From Argentina anserina (lineage: Eukaryota; Streptophyta; Magnoliopsida; Rosales; Rosaceae): a stretch of DNA of 64,000 nucleotides. Shown here piece by piece: positions 8,433 through 19,061 of this stretch (position 1 is the first letter of the stretch; each line of letters starts with the position of its first letter). The DNA lies in contig NC_065874.1 in assembly GCF_933775445.1 (NCBI RefSeq), forward strand, positions 14,093,001 through 14,157,000, given 5' to 3'. The notes beneath the pieces are model-generated. The model made no database searches. It saw only the letters and a program-made list of their open reading frames with translations, and was not told the DNA's origin. A program made the position numbers and the translations under genes.

Positions 8433-11284
8433 TTACACAGTCACAGGATCAATTAGTAGAGAAGCTACAAAATCTTTGAGTACGGTTCCAGCATGAGTGT
8501 AGCCATCTTCAGACTTGTATACTACATCTATCACGCGTGTGAGATTAAGAACTCGCATCAAAAGGGGCATGTCGAGAGGGGTAGGGCGGAGGCACTCTTC
8601 ATTTATGTCCTTCCATGCATCACTCACTTGTTTACGGAATTCCACTATGGTGTCTTCTTCTGTTGCGCCATATTGCATCATGTAACATTCCACAGCCGAG
8701 GCAACATGTCCTCTCTTTTGTTCAAACTATGTAGCCAAGAAGATTAAGGTCAAAATTAGATTAGATATGGAAGAGTTCTAAGAAGTATATATATGTTCTG
8801 TTATTAATTTCGTACTGCGGCAAATTCAAGTACCTTGTGGGATACAATGTCATCCATGAGTCTGCAAACTACTGCTGAAGCCTTTACAATCTTAGGGTCA
8901 CTGAAGATCCACTCGAAGGACTCTTTTGTAACAATGTCTCCCATTCCAACAAAGGCTGTGGTCGCTAGCATTGAGTAAGCTGAAGTGATAAGGGCTACTT
9001 CCATGTATTCATCCATTGATGGTGTGTAGTTCTTGTGAAACCATTTGGCTTCAGCATGGTATGCCCTAACTAGTCTCTTCATCTAATATGTATATGCAGG
9101 AAGTGAAACTGTTACTTAATCGATCTTCAACAACTTTTTGGAATCATAATACTAAATGGAAGATTGATCGACATAATTAATTACCGCTTCTTTTGCGTAA
9201 TCGATATGATATGATTCTCCCTCACTTGCAAGCTCCTGTTCTGCTTCAGCATAGACATCTAAGAGTGCCTCGTAAGCGACTTTCATATACTCTGGCAGTT
9301 CATCCATGGCTGAGATATCCCATCTGCAACTAAGAAGATAACGGTGTAAGTGGAGAAACTTTTATCGATCAGGAATAAATTGAGGTTATATAATAAAGGA
9401 AGAAAAATTTATATCAATTCCAGACCTCTCAATTGCTCTAGTAAAGAGATCAAGTTCTTCAAGTGTGCCATACACATCATAAATGTCATCAATAGTAGAT
9501 GTCATGGCAATAACTTTGGTAAGGATCCTCCTGGCAAAGGAATACTGGGGCTCAAAGTAGACTCCCAAAATCCAGAAGTAGCACTCAATTACTCTATCTC
9601 TTGCAAATGGCAGTTTGCTAGCAAAGTCCAACTCCTTCCACCACCTGATGAATCACTTAATTAGTTATCACGTATCAAACACATATTTATCTAATTAATT
9701 AATCAAACATACATAATTTCGTTTATTTTCGTGGCATATTTAACGTGCATGGTAATAATTAAGTAATTAACCTTGCAATATCACTCAGTTCTTTCTGATG
9801 TACTTTTTGGAGCAGGTTGAAATCCAGTTTTGCAAAATTCAGCAAGATTTGGTTACGTGATCGGTGTAGTTCCTGGTGGAGAGACATGTTGTGCCTCGCT
9901 TCAAGCCTGGGTAAGCCCTTCCGAAGGGGTTGATTCAAGGCATGACTTACTTGTTTCGAAAGCGGAGGGCTTAATCGATTTGCAGCCGACTCCAGACGTG
10001 TAGTAGCGAAGGTGAGTGCTTCTTCCAGAAAATCCTCTCCTCTCACCCTAAGATGTGTGGCTTCATACAAGCTTTGCAATCCTACCACATCGTCGTGAAG
10101 TGATTCCTTTAATTTCCCATCACTATCCTTGAACTTGTTGAACATATCTGCTCAAGTAGTGTTCATATGCCAATGCATTATAGTGATTAGCCTATCTTAC
10201 AAAGAACGATTGATCATAGAATTTTAGCTAGGCATCTATACTGAACAGCTTAACAACGTACCACAAGAAACATTATAACCATGCTGCCTTAGCAAGCGAA
10301 AACGAAGAGCACAAGTGTGCAGGTCCCCATCACAGTAGCCATTGACGTTGTCGTGAATTTGCTGCATAGTTTGGTCAATCTCATATTCAAAATGGTAAGA
10401 CACGCCTAAGCGCTCGATGTCGTCAATCAACTCCAGTTTTTCCAAACCAGTTTCAACCGGCAGAGTCATAATTAGCATTCTCTTCACTTCTTCCTTCAGT
10501 TGTTGGACATGTTGCTCACCTTTCATGTTAGTTTCCTACGTACAAATAGCCCGATTTAAGAAACAAAAATATATATATATACAGTAAAACCTCTATAAAA
10601 TTAATAAGCTTGGAACTGAAGAAAGTTATTATTTTAACGAAATATTAATATATCGATAATTAATTTATCGATTAATTAATAACTCATTAATTTATTAAGG
10701 TATAATAAATATTTTCTTTCACTTTTTCGAGAAAAAAAGAGTTTTACTTTTTGTTCATACAACATATTGTTGGATTTATCATGGATACCGTTGTTTAAAA
10801 TATTATGTTGTTTGATTTATTGTATTATTTATTTGATGATAATTGAATTAGTAAAATTCTTCAATGACATCCTCATAAAAGTATATAAATTATGTCATTA
10901 TTAATGTTTATATTCGATTGAGTTTATATGAATTCTCAAATTTCTATTATTTTACAAATTTAGCGAAATATTAATTTAGCACGTTAGTCCCGAATCCGAG
11001 TCGGGACCGACACAAAATATTATTTTAACGAGATTATTAATTATTCGGGTATTAATTTAACGAGATTCTAGTGTATATATATCGATCAGGCAGATACTAT
11101 ATATAAATTGCAAGAGATGTAGAGTTGACGAGAATGTACAAACCGCAATGTTGTTGTAAGACAGAAACCGATCTCCCCAAATACTGGGATGGAAGTTAGC
11201 GGAACGCCGAGTATCGGCATTAGTCGAGGCGTTCAAAATTTGATGAGCTCGAGAAGCTACACCGTCAAAAGTAGTGAGAGACAT
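8433..11284 (-). CDS. Sesquiterpene synthase, TPS-a type (7 exons, 563 aa)
   Basis: Exons on the minus strand: 11284-11144, 10535-10262, 10147-9772, 9644-9426, 9323-9185, 9082-8834 and 8726-8433, with GT-AG boundaries and phases that keep one frame of 563 codons plus stop. The product should be cytosolic (no transit peptide) and cyclise farnesyl diphosphate. Visible motifs: RRx8W ([11 protein letters not shown], residues 26-36), RDR before VIECYFW, the Mg-binding DDIYD in exon 4, and the NSE/DTE motif spanning exons 6/7 (DDIVSHKFE). Seven exons and about 560 residues are usual for TPS-a. Intron 1 carries a MITE. It resembles germacrene-type synthases, but the product cannot be read from sequence. 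Confidence 0.92.
10582..11073. mobile_element. Emigrant-like MITE (pogo/Tc1-mariner type) in terpene synthase intron 1
   Basis: The left end CAGTAAAACCTCTATAAAAT pairs with the right end TATTAATTTAACGAGATTCT followed by AGTG, an imperfect terminal inverted repeat. The left sequence is that known for Emigrant-type MITEs (CAGTAAAACCTCTATAAATT). It is flanked by TA, the expected target. About 492 bp, AT-rich, no coding capacity. Confidence 0.7.
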
Positions 11285-11364
11285 ATTTCAATGTGGCTTA
11301 ACTATATCGACCAGACGTAGTTAATTGCTAGCAGGTATGAATTGAAATGCTCCCCTTTCTTTCG

Positions 11365-11372
11365 TATTTATA
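11365..11372 (-). promoter_or_regulatory. Candidate TATA box of the terpene synthase gene
   Basis: TATAAATA on the minus strand about 80 bp upstream of the start codon at 11284, in an otherwise suitable 5' position. Confidence 0.6.
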
Positions 11373-11719
11373 GTAAAACATCTCTGAAAGAACAATACGT
11401 ACACACAAGATAGAGCTCAACGAATAAGTGGATCAAATTGATACGCATCGCGTCGTCAACAGTTCAATGATCCAATCCACCGACCTCGCATGTGATTCAT
11501 CTTTAACAGGATATAATGAATCTACTGTTATGACTTGAAAACGTTTTAAAATTCTGGAAATTGTTGTTTCCATGCATGTATGTTCTCCTACTTTCTCTAA
11601 TGAAAGAAAAAAAAAACAAAAGATGTAACTCAAACGTGTTCAATTTGTTGTGCGTGATATATATCATCTTACCAAAATTGGCACACCTTTGAATTTTCTA
11701 ATAAGTCTTCATACACCCA

Positions 11720-12243
11720 TAATATTCATATTCCAATACTACCTCTCTGCGACAATACTGATTCTCTATAATCAAGCTCACACCCAACCCAGCGTCTTCT
11801 TAATTCCTCAAAACCCCTGAGATGATATGGTCATGACCACAATGGTCCTCAAATTGCTAAGGATCTACAAAGACAGAGCGACAAGTTGAAGGATACGGGT
11901 CTGAGACAAGAGGCAAATCGAGATTGATACCTTTGTTTGAAAGAATTGATGATAATTCAGAATCCTATAGTTAAAATGAGGACGACAAATTAAGCCATTG
12001 AGCCAAGCAGCAGAAGTCAGAAAAGGAAAAGACTCAATTATCAATTTATTAGACATTTGCATGAGATTGATTAGAAATTAAGGAGATACAATACATATCA
12101 ATTTTGTTGAACTGATGGCATGTTGAAATAAGCTTGTGAGATTTCAGATCAAAGACTATGGAGACCGATTCAGAGGAATTAAAGGGTGAGTTATGACAAT
12201 TGAATAGTCCACTTAAAGGGTGAGTTATGACAATTGAATAGTC
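11720..12243 (-). pseudogene. Possible F-box-associated-domain gene remnant (downstream part)
   Basis: Minus-strand frames read SPFNSSESVSIVFDLKSHKL, then, after a frameshift, FPFLTSAAWLNGLICRP. These resemble weakly the F-box-associated (FBA) repeat pattern (a VVxFDLxSxK strand and a FLNGxLHW-like strand). No F-box is visible and frames are broken. The CACTA element begins exactly at its upstream edge; the possible upstream part is at 14695-14956. This is a low-confidence family call. Confidence 0.3.
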
Positions 12244-12246
12244 CAC
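12181..12246 (+). repeat. 34-bp direct duplication beside the CACTA element
   Basis: AAAGGGTGAGTTATGACAAT and what follows to TCCACTT occurs at 12181 and again at 12215, and the second copy runs into CACTACAAG. The duplication touches the CACTA insertion point and may be a repair product of insertion or excision. Confidence 0.85.
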
Positions 12247-14694
12247 TACAAGAAATATGGTCTGAGGGGACAATGAACAAATGTCCCCTTTGATACCTAT
12301 AGGGACACATATAAGTCTCTATTGAGCTATAGGGACATTTAACACATTTGTGTCTTTTGCTAGTGTTCTTATTGCTAACTTGGGCATATAGTTTATATGT
12401 CCCCAGATATAAGTGGGTCCCATAGTATCTTAAACCACAAACTAGATTACAAATATCATGGATGTGTATAAATACACTACACCAATTAGGGACACTTATA
12501 TGTGCCTATAAATTTAACCCTTTTTTTTTAATCTTGGTCCCTATAGTGTGGAGTAATTGCCAGTCAAAAGTGTGTGTATATAAATATATTTATATATTTA
12601 ATATCCAAACAATAAATATTCTATTGTATTATTAATCACAAAAAATTCACCAATACATCAACAAAATCTGAAACACAATATTTAGATTCTCAAAACAACT
12701 AAACAATTAACCACCACAATTATGCACAAGCCTATGTTCTTGAAACTAATCTAACTGAACCATGATACTTGAATCTAACTGTACTTCAGAAGTATTCGCC
12801 CCCATACCTCTACTGCAACTCCATAAGTATTTTCTCCCATACTAGAACCTGTTCCAGTGGTACTTCGCCTCTCCTAGAACAGCCAAACATTCTTGCTCAT
12901 TATACAAAGCCTGGAGAGAAAAAGCATAACAATTTAAAGTACGAAAATCAGATAATTAGCATAAAAAATGCAACTTACTGAACTACAATATCAGATCTAA
13001 AATACCCAGAGTTAAGATGTTTTCAAAGCAGAAATGTTAAGCGTCAATCGAATTATTCTATCATAGCCAACTCATGAGTGACATGAATGTCTAATCATGA
13101 ATCTGTTCACCCAATTAAGATGGTAATGAGACCATTTATCATAATGACAGAGGTAAAGAATTCTCATTCAGAGTACATTAGATTGCTACGAAAATTTGAC
13201 CATACAACAAAAATGTAAAATAAAGGTGAAATACTTGAAGCAATATTTTGCCAAGTTATACTTCTCGTGATGGAAAATCTAATGAAATGAAACAGAATTA
13301 AACCAACCAAAAGATGGGTATAATAACATAGAAGGTACATACAGATAATCAGTTTCTTGCTTACCCAAGTAGGAAAAATAAATTTCTTTACAATATTATC
13401 AATTTAAGATGAAACCTAGAATGGTGACATTACTTAAGAGGAAATTGTAGAGCTCCTCATTATCTAAATCTCTAATTGCACATGTAAGGTGATAACTTTA
13501 TGACTTCATTTTATAACCACAGAATCGCTTGAGGAAGCCCAAATTAGCACATCCTTTTATTCTTTTGTTCAGTATAATTGAAGGGTTCAATCTGCAAAGA
13601 AAAAATATTAATGATGAACACGGAATAGTAGCAATAACTGGATACCGAGTACCAAATTTTCGTTATAGTTATGGATTGAATGCAAGGTATAATGTAATAT
13701 CTATTTTAAACAGTACTCTCAACGCAAGGTATCTTATAGTAATGGATTGAATGCCGTAATTAACCGGCCAACTGCTTTATATATAGAGCCAGTTCACCTG
13801 GCCAATTGAATGAATTGATCGGTAAAGATGGAGGGAGACTCACGCGAGTGGTATTCATAATGCTCCAGCGACCTGCTTTCTTGTTTGTGTTGCTATCAAA
13901 AGCAATTGCCCCTTCCTTCTTCAGTAGTGATTGAACCTCTCAACCTCTCTTTTTTTTTTCTTTTTTCTATCAACAACTTCCAATTAAGATCACTTCCATT
14001 ATAAGGAGATGACTGCAGCCTCGATCGTAAAGACTGATGAAGAAATCAATGAGCCCCCTTCCTCACTTAAGCTAGCTATAGCTATAAATTTTCGTTGTAG
14101 TTATGGATTCAGTACCTAAATTTGGATTGTGAATTCAGCCCCAAATTCAATAGAGATTCAATAGAACCTTAATTTGAAAGAGCAAAACTCAAGAGCGAGA
14201 GAAAGAGAGGTACCAAGGGGGCGTTGGCGCTTATGGGAGGCCTGAATGCTGCGGAACAAGTCGGAATTAGAGGAAGAAGACGAGGAGGAGGAAGTGAAAT
14301 CGGAGTTGATCGGCCTGCTCCAGCACAACGTCGTTTCTTAGCCCAACCCTAACTTTTCTTAGCAATCCAATGGTCCAGATTCACCGTCACTAAATATATA
14401 TAATACTACTTTTTAATATAAAATATGTATTCTACTATGGGTATATACATGTATACCATTAAATAAAAATTATACAAAAGAGGAACACATAAGTGTCCCT
14501 ATATACAATTATAGTCATATTTTAATAATTTTGAGACACATAAGTGTGCTTTTTGCTAAAATAGGGACATATGATTAGTGCCTACTAAATATTTGGCACA
14601 CATACTAATATATGTCCCCAAATGAAGAGATTTGAGGACATTAGTTCAAATGTCCCTAAACTAAATGTCCCCATAGCCCTTATTTTTAGTAGTG
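12244..14694. mobile_element. Non-autonomous CACTA (En/Spm) DNA transposon, 2.45 kb
   Basis: The left end CACTACAAGAAATATGG and the right end (reverse complement CACTACTAAAAATAAGG) are the CACTA-type terminal inverted repeat. Subterminal regions repeat GGGACATTTG/GTCCCT-like motifs in both orientations, the known binding-site layout for the CACTA transposase. No transposase is visible. The three flanking bases are GTC (left) and GTA (right), an imperfect 3-bp target duplication. Internal sequence includes two exon-like segments on the minus strand (13844-13936 and 14214-14345). Confidence 0.85.
13844..14345 (-). pseudogene. Two exon-like segments inside the CACTA element (captured host gene piece?)
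   Basis: Minus strand: a first segment (14345-14214) reads STPISLPPPRLLPLIPTCSA and AFRPPISANAPL and ends at a GTACCT donor. A second (13936-13844, 31 codons without a stop) reads VQSLLKKEGAIAFDSNTNKK and AGRWSIMNTTR, preceded by AG and followed by a GTGAGT donor. The phases join cleanly (0/0). GC content and codon-like texture differ from the AT-rich transposon around. I do not recognise the protein. Capture of host exons is well known for CACTA elements; here it is inferred. Confidence 0.45.
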
Positions 14695-14956
14695 GTATGT
14701 GATAGAACCCAAACAAGAAAAATTGGAACAAGCTATAGCAGTGGTTGTATTCATTGAATTCGAGTGCTTGGGATATAATCTCCCGACGAGGAGACAATCT
14801 TGTGACAATTGCTCTTACAAGGGAAGATGACGAGATAAATAAGGGTGCTTTGGTAAAAACAATATGAGAGGTGTATGGATTGTAAAAAAAAAAAAAGGTG
14901 TGCCAAAGCACCCTACCAAAATAGGAAACAGGTTCGTACGTGCGTACTTCATGCAT
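14695..14956 (-). pseudogene. Possible upstream part of the disrupted F-box-associated-like frame
   Basis: The minus frame reads LSPRREIISQALEFNEYNHC and FQFFLFGFYHI and runs into the CACTA right end. If the element, one 3-bp target copy and one copy of the 34-bp duplication are set aside on paper, this frame lines up with the one at 12243. No firm family match; it may be chance. Confidence 0.25.
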
Positions 14957-15740
14957 TATTTCGGAAAATTATAATATACATCAATGTATGATATACATCT
15001 CACATCAGACGGTCAATATTGTTTTGTGCGTGGAGTCAGAAAAATAATATTTGTTGTCAACGGTTGGATGTGGAATGTATAATATACATTGATGTATAGT
15101 AGATTAACCCATTATTTCAATACATTCATTAAATTTGTACTCGCCATAGCTAATAGCCTTAAAATGCATTTGCATGTCGAAACAGTTTGCATGCATATGG
15201 CCGGCAATAAAATTGAGAATGAAGACGACCCATCTCCTGGTGTAGTCTTGTCACTGTTGTTATATAATGATCGAATTTGGGATCATAATTCGTAAATGTG
15301 TGCTTAAATTTGTTACCCTACTTTTTCATGTGTTTCTAATTCGCTACCCTATTAGTTGGAGCTTGTTTAAGTGCTTAGATATGTTCGAGACAATTTATGC
15401 TTGTTTCGCACAATCTGAAAAACATATCACATCGTCTAACATGTTGAAAAACAATGCAAATGATGTGGTTGTAAGTCATAACAAGTCCAATTTGATTTCA
15501 AAATGCATGCCAAGCTTTCGGAGATGGACAAAACTCGTTTTGATTTCAAATTGCCCCCAAATGCAGTTGGTAAATGTTCTCAAATGTATGTAATCAGCCA
15601 AATGAGCTTTTATATTTATACGTTCAAATCTTGATCCAAAAATGATGAAAACAAAACTACAATAATCTGCTATTAAATTAACTACCTGATTATGATAAAG
15701 TCATCAAATACAACAAAACATTAAACCAAAATTTAACCAA
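14957..15740. other. Non-coding stretch
   Basis: AT-rich sequence. Short frames (for example 15267-15593) lack any family resemblance. A near-palindromic pair, AATATACATCAATGTATGAT near 14972 and GTATAATATACATTGATGTA near 15076, brackets about 100 bp and may be a small MITE, not proven. Confidence 0.4.
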
Positions 15741-17596
15741 TCATGCCTTCTGCACTGAAAAACCAAGAATGAAGTTTCTAATTTCATCACTTGCAGCCCT
15801 ATCCAGCGCTGTCCGCCCATCAGCGTCTTTGACAGAGTAACTAGCTCCGGCTCTTAAAAGTTCTTCAATTTTCGGCATGTCACCTTCTGAGGCAGCCATC
15901 AACAATAGAATATCTACTGGGTGGATATTTTGGCTTAAAAGAGCATTCATCTTATCATACGTACCCTCAACAGCAAGCATTCCCATGTAGTTGAAATACT
16001 GTCATCAAAAGGCATGCATCAGATCAATGTAAGCATAAATGCAACAAATCATGATCCTCAAAAGCATATGGGGAGTGATTTTAAGGAGTGTAAGTATGAT
16101 TCATATCCGATTGTAGGTATGATTCATATCATAAGGAACACAATTCTAAGTACATTAAACCTTCTGAAAAAGAGTTACGTTTCTGCTTTCAATAGATGCT
16201 TATATGAAACCACACAGAGGACTACTAAATGTATCTGTTTCTATAACCTTTTAGTCATACATATATAAGCATATTTCCCGGACACACCAAACTAATCATA
16301 GAGCCAATAATCAGCTTTCATTCTTGAAAGTTTTATTCACCAGGTTCAAAAAATGAAATATTGGAGCCTCGATCACCTCGTGCCTTTATAAAACCCAGAA
16401 GAGGAAAAAACATAATCTGCACTTCAATAAGTTCCAGCATGGACTTTTGTTCGCTGTATGCCGTGTCTCTATAGAGTAAATTATTTGTCAATTACGTTCC
16501 TAGATGGTGCACAATCAATTGGCACCCTATCAGAACCGATACTTCAAATATTCAGACATGCAAAAACTTGGAAAGAAATTATTTCAGAAGCTGATCCATA
16601 AGCTTATATAAAAGCATAGTGATTTAACCGACCCATAAGCTGATAGAGTACCTGAATGCTGAAAATAATATACTCACCAAAACAACATTTTCATCAGAGT
16701 TGTATATTCCCGAGGCGAAGCAAATTACTTAGCATATCATATAGATTTGCTAATATACCAACTCCTACTAGTTCAATCTCAAAAACCAAAACAGAATTAG
16801 GTTGTATGCCCCAGGCCGGAAATCCACTAGCTCCATATGCATAATCAGGAGAGCACCATAGACGCGCAATTTCTCCAACTTGCATTCCAAGGACACCTTC
16901 ATCCCATCCTTTTATGACAGAACCTTGCCCAATTTTGAAAGTGAAAGGCTGCTGCCCCAGGTCCTTGGTGCTCCAAAACTTCTGATTCAAATCACCATAT
17001 TTTCCATAACCGGTGCAATGAACGGTGACCTTCTGACCTGCTACTGGTTTGGGACCAGTTCCTGCCCTCAGAACTCGCTTCGCCACTCCCATCTTCATAT
17101 TAATAATAATAATTACCCTCTAGACATACTAGACATGCTTGTGTTTCGTTATCTTTCGACACAAACACAAAGACAAACATTACCAACTATCAATCTATCA
17201 TCATTCTCACATACAGAACAATAAGTAGATAGTTAATCTCTACTATCCCACATTCACACACAACACAAAAAGTACAAAGGTAAAAGTTGCAAAGAGAGCT
17301 ATATAGAAAAGAGTAGAGTAAAAGACCTGCTCAACATCATCTTTATCAAAATCATCACGCGATTGGCTTCCGTAGATTCCAGCACCCTCAGCATCAATAC
17401 CGTTTTTACCGAACTTGAACCAGCACTTGGCTCTGGAGCCATTGGAGGGTCCCAGGCCCAAGGGTCTGACCAAACCCAGTCTTTTCCGGGTACCCAGAAA
17501 CTGGGTGTTGAGTTTGACTGCAGAAGCTGAAGAACTGAAGGAGTTGAAGGTGAAGCATGAGTGAGTAGGAGCACCAGTACATGAAATGGAAGCCAT
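15741..17596 (-). CDS. LTD: LTD/GDC1: ankyrin-type chloroplast protein for LHCP import (2 exons, 175 aa)
   Basis: Exon 1 is 17596-17327 (90 codons) and exon 2 is 15998-15741. The product starts MASISCTGAPTHSCFTFN, a Ser/Thr-rich chloroplast transit peptide, then AKCWFKFGKNGIDAEGAGIY, SQSRDDFDKDDVEQ, YFNYMGMLAVEGTYDKM and ankyrin-like ILLLMAASEGDMPKIEELLR, ending DEIRNFILGFSVQKA. It matches plant LHCP TRANSLOCATION DEFECT (also GRANA-DEFICIENT CHLOROPLAST 1), which hands light-harvesting proteins from the inner envelope to the stromal SRP pathway. The length of 175 aa is the family size. The donor is CAG/GTCTTT and the acceptor is TGACAG. The 1.3-kb intron contains an FKBP12 gene on the same strand. 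Confidence 0.93.
16694..17092 (-). CDS. FKBP12: FKBP12-type peptidyl-prolyl isomerase inside the LTD intron, C-terminus altered
   Basis: A single open frame from MGVAKRVLRAGTGPKPVAGQ through VTVHCTGYGKYGDLNQKFWS, PFTFKIGQGSVIKGWDEGVL and YGASGFPAWGIQPNSVL covers the whole FK506-binding fold with no intron. Family members end at about 112 aa (FEIEVL...); here the reading runs on as FEIELVGVGILANLYDMLSN to 132 aa because the normal stop position is changed, and LWCSPDYAY has Trp where the family has Arg. A second ATG lies two codons upstream (17098). It lies 235 bp downstream of LTD exon 1 on the same strand. It may be expressed, or may be drifting since the copy at 19826 is more typical. Confidence 0.8.
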   Translation of the reverse strand: MGVAKRVLRAGTGPKPVAGQKVTVHCTGYGKYGDLNQKFWSTKDLGQQPFTFKIGQGSVIKGWDEGVLGMQVGEIARLWCSPDYAYGASGFPAWGIQPNSVLVFEIELVGVGILANLYDMLSNLLRLGNIQL

Positions 17597-18474
17597 GTCC
17601 GTGTTTTTAGCAACACTTACATTTCTGAGCTTGATCACTCGCTCCTTTATCCACTCAAGTGTAAGCTGAGTGTTATTCGGGTGTGCAATCATGTACCTTA
17701 TTTCTCATGCAACTGTGATGTTGACCGTCCATTTTAAGTACTTCTCGACAGTTGACTTTAACACACTCATCCTAGATGTTTTGCTTTAAAAATGCCACTA
17801 TTACAATGACGCTAATCTCTAATTTTGTGCTGAAGTTTTGGGTTAGACTTATGGGAGATATTGACGAAAAGTACATTCCAAAATTTAAATTTTGAGAATT
17901 AGGATCGAGTTATTGTCACAGCTAGATTGGTAACAGCTTTCCCACCAGGAGTAGGAGAGAGGTTTTAGCTTTGTTTTTGCTTAGAGATCAAGATGTGTAT
18001 GCAATTCAAGGCAGGCAAAATGGCAGAAGTGCAAAATTACTTGAAGTAACAAAACCTCATTACAAAATTTCTACAGCTCCTCAAACCATGAGAGTTGATT
18101 GCCAATACAGAGGTCAAATCCATCTAATTAGTCCATGAGCTACTTATTAGAAAAGCAAGAGTTTATTACATCTCTGAGCTGTCCACAGTATCATTTAAAA
18201 ACATATCTGAATTCACTATCAATGCCTTAAGGAGTGGAAATCAAGAGTACAGTCACTAACACCAGCCAGATTTGAGATAAGCACACGCTTGTTTGCCACC
18301 TTTTCTTCTACCTGCAAAATATAGTAGCATTTTCAGCATAATTGTTATATGAGATCCTGCAAAAGTGAAGTAATAAAATTATTTAACTGCTTTCCGGCCA
18401 AATGAGTCGTAGGGTTTAATTGAAAGAGTTCTAATTCAGGTTACACAACGGATCCTAAGCATGGGATTATAAGC
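17597..18474. other. LTD upstream region and spacer
   Basis: No gene recognised. A minus-strand acceptor-like TTTTGCAG near 18316 precedes a short open stretch (18313-18227, VEEKVANKRVLISNLAG). It could be a downstream exon of the FKBP12 copy B transcript or chance. Confidence 0.35.
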
Positions 18475-19051
18475 TGTGATGCACGGACACGTGGGAAAAA
18501 TTGAATGCACGTATTGTACCCGTATCGGATATGGGTTTGATATGGATACACTACATTTACGTATCCTTGGCTGAAAATATGCACCCACAATATGTACTAT
18601 ATAGTCAACTCACCAGATACGGTCCAAATACATTTTAGATACGTTTTGGGGTATAATTGTCATTGCCACGTTAAAAACTCAGAATAACTATAGTACTAAA
18701 CTACTAATTACAATTAGGTGGAGAGTCTAATAGCTCATTCTATTGTTGTATCTTCTATTTTGCTTGAACTTATTAAGTATTTAATTTATAAACTTATGTT
18801 TATTATAAAATTGATGGAATTTAGGTGTTTTAATTACTTGTTTGATTAAATATTTGAATTTATATATATAAGATATATATATATATAATATATATAAGAT
18901 ATATATATATATAATATATATAAGATATATATATAATATATATATATTAAATATTATTTTACAAAACGTATCCAAAACACTACATTTTAGAAAAAAAACG
19001 TATCCCCTATCATGCCATATCCGTATCCCGTACCCGTACTCGTGCATCATA
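18475..19051. mobile_element. 577-bp MITE with perfect 10-bp target duplication (Mutator-like)
   Basis: The 10-bp direct repeat GATTATAAGC lies at 18465-18474 and 19052-19061. Ends are inverted: TGTGATGCACGGACACG on the left, and the reverse complement of the right end reads TATGATGCACGAGTACG. A 9-10-bp target duplication suggests the Mutator superfamily. The interior is AT-rich with TATATA tracts (18860-18955) and has no transposase. Confidence 0.8.
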
Positions 19052-19061
19052 GATTATAAGC

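Noticed and set aside
12244..12500. CRISPR-like regular repeats of GGGACAT/GTCCC
   Set aside because: Irregularly spaced subterminal motifs in both orientations near a CACTA terminus; CRISPR arrays do not occur in plant nuclear DNA.
14585..14694. 3' end of the 123-codon minus frame as part of a host gene
   Set aside because: This part is the CACTA terminus and subterminal repeats, so only 14695-14956 could be host sequence.
15267..15593. 108-codon plus frame
   Set aside because: AT-rich with no domain pattern and no splice context; likely chance.
17597..17692. Longer LTD N-terminus starting upstream of 17596
   Set aside because: The frame is open but the extra residues are not transit-peptide-like, while MASISC at 17596 fits the family start and its 175-aa length.
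18781..19050. Ile/Tyr-rich 89-codon frame
   Set aside because: Product of TATA repeats inside the 577-bp MITE.
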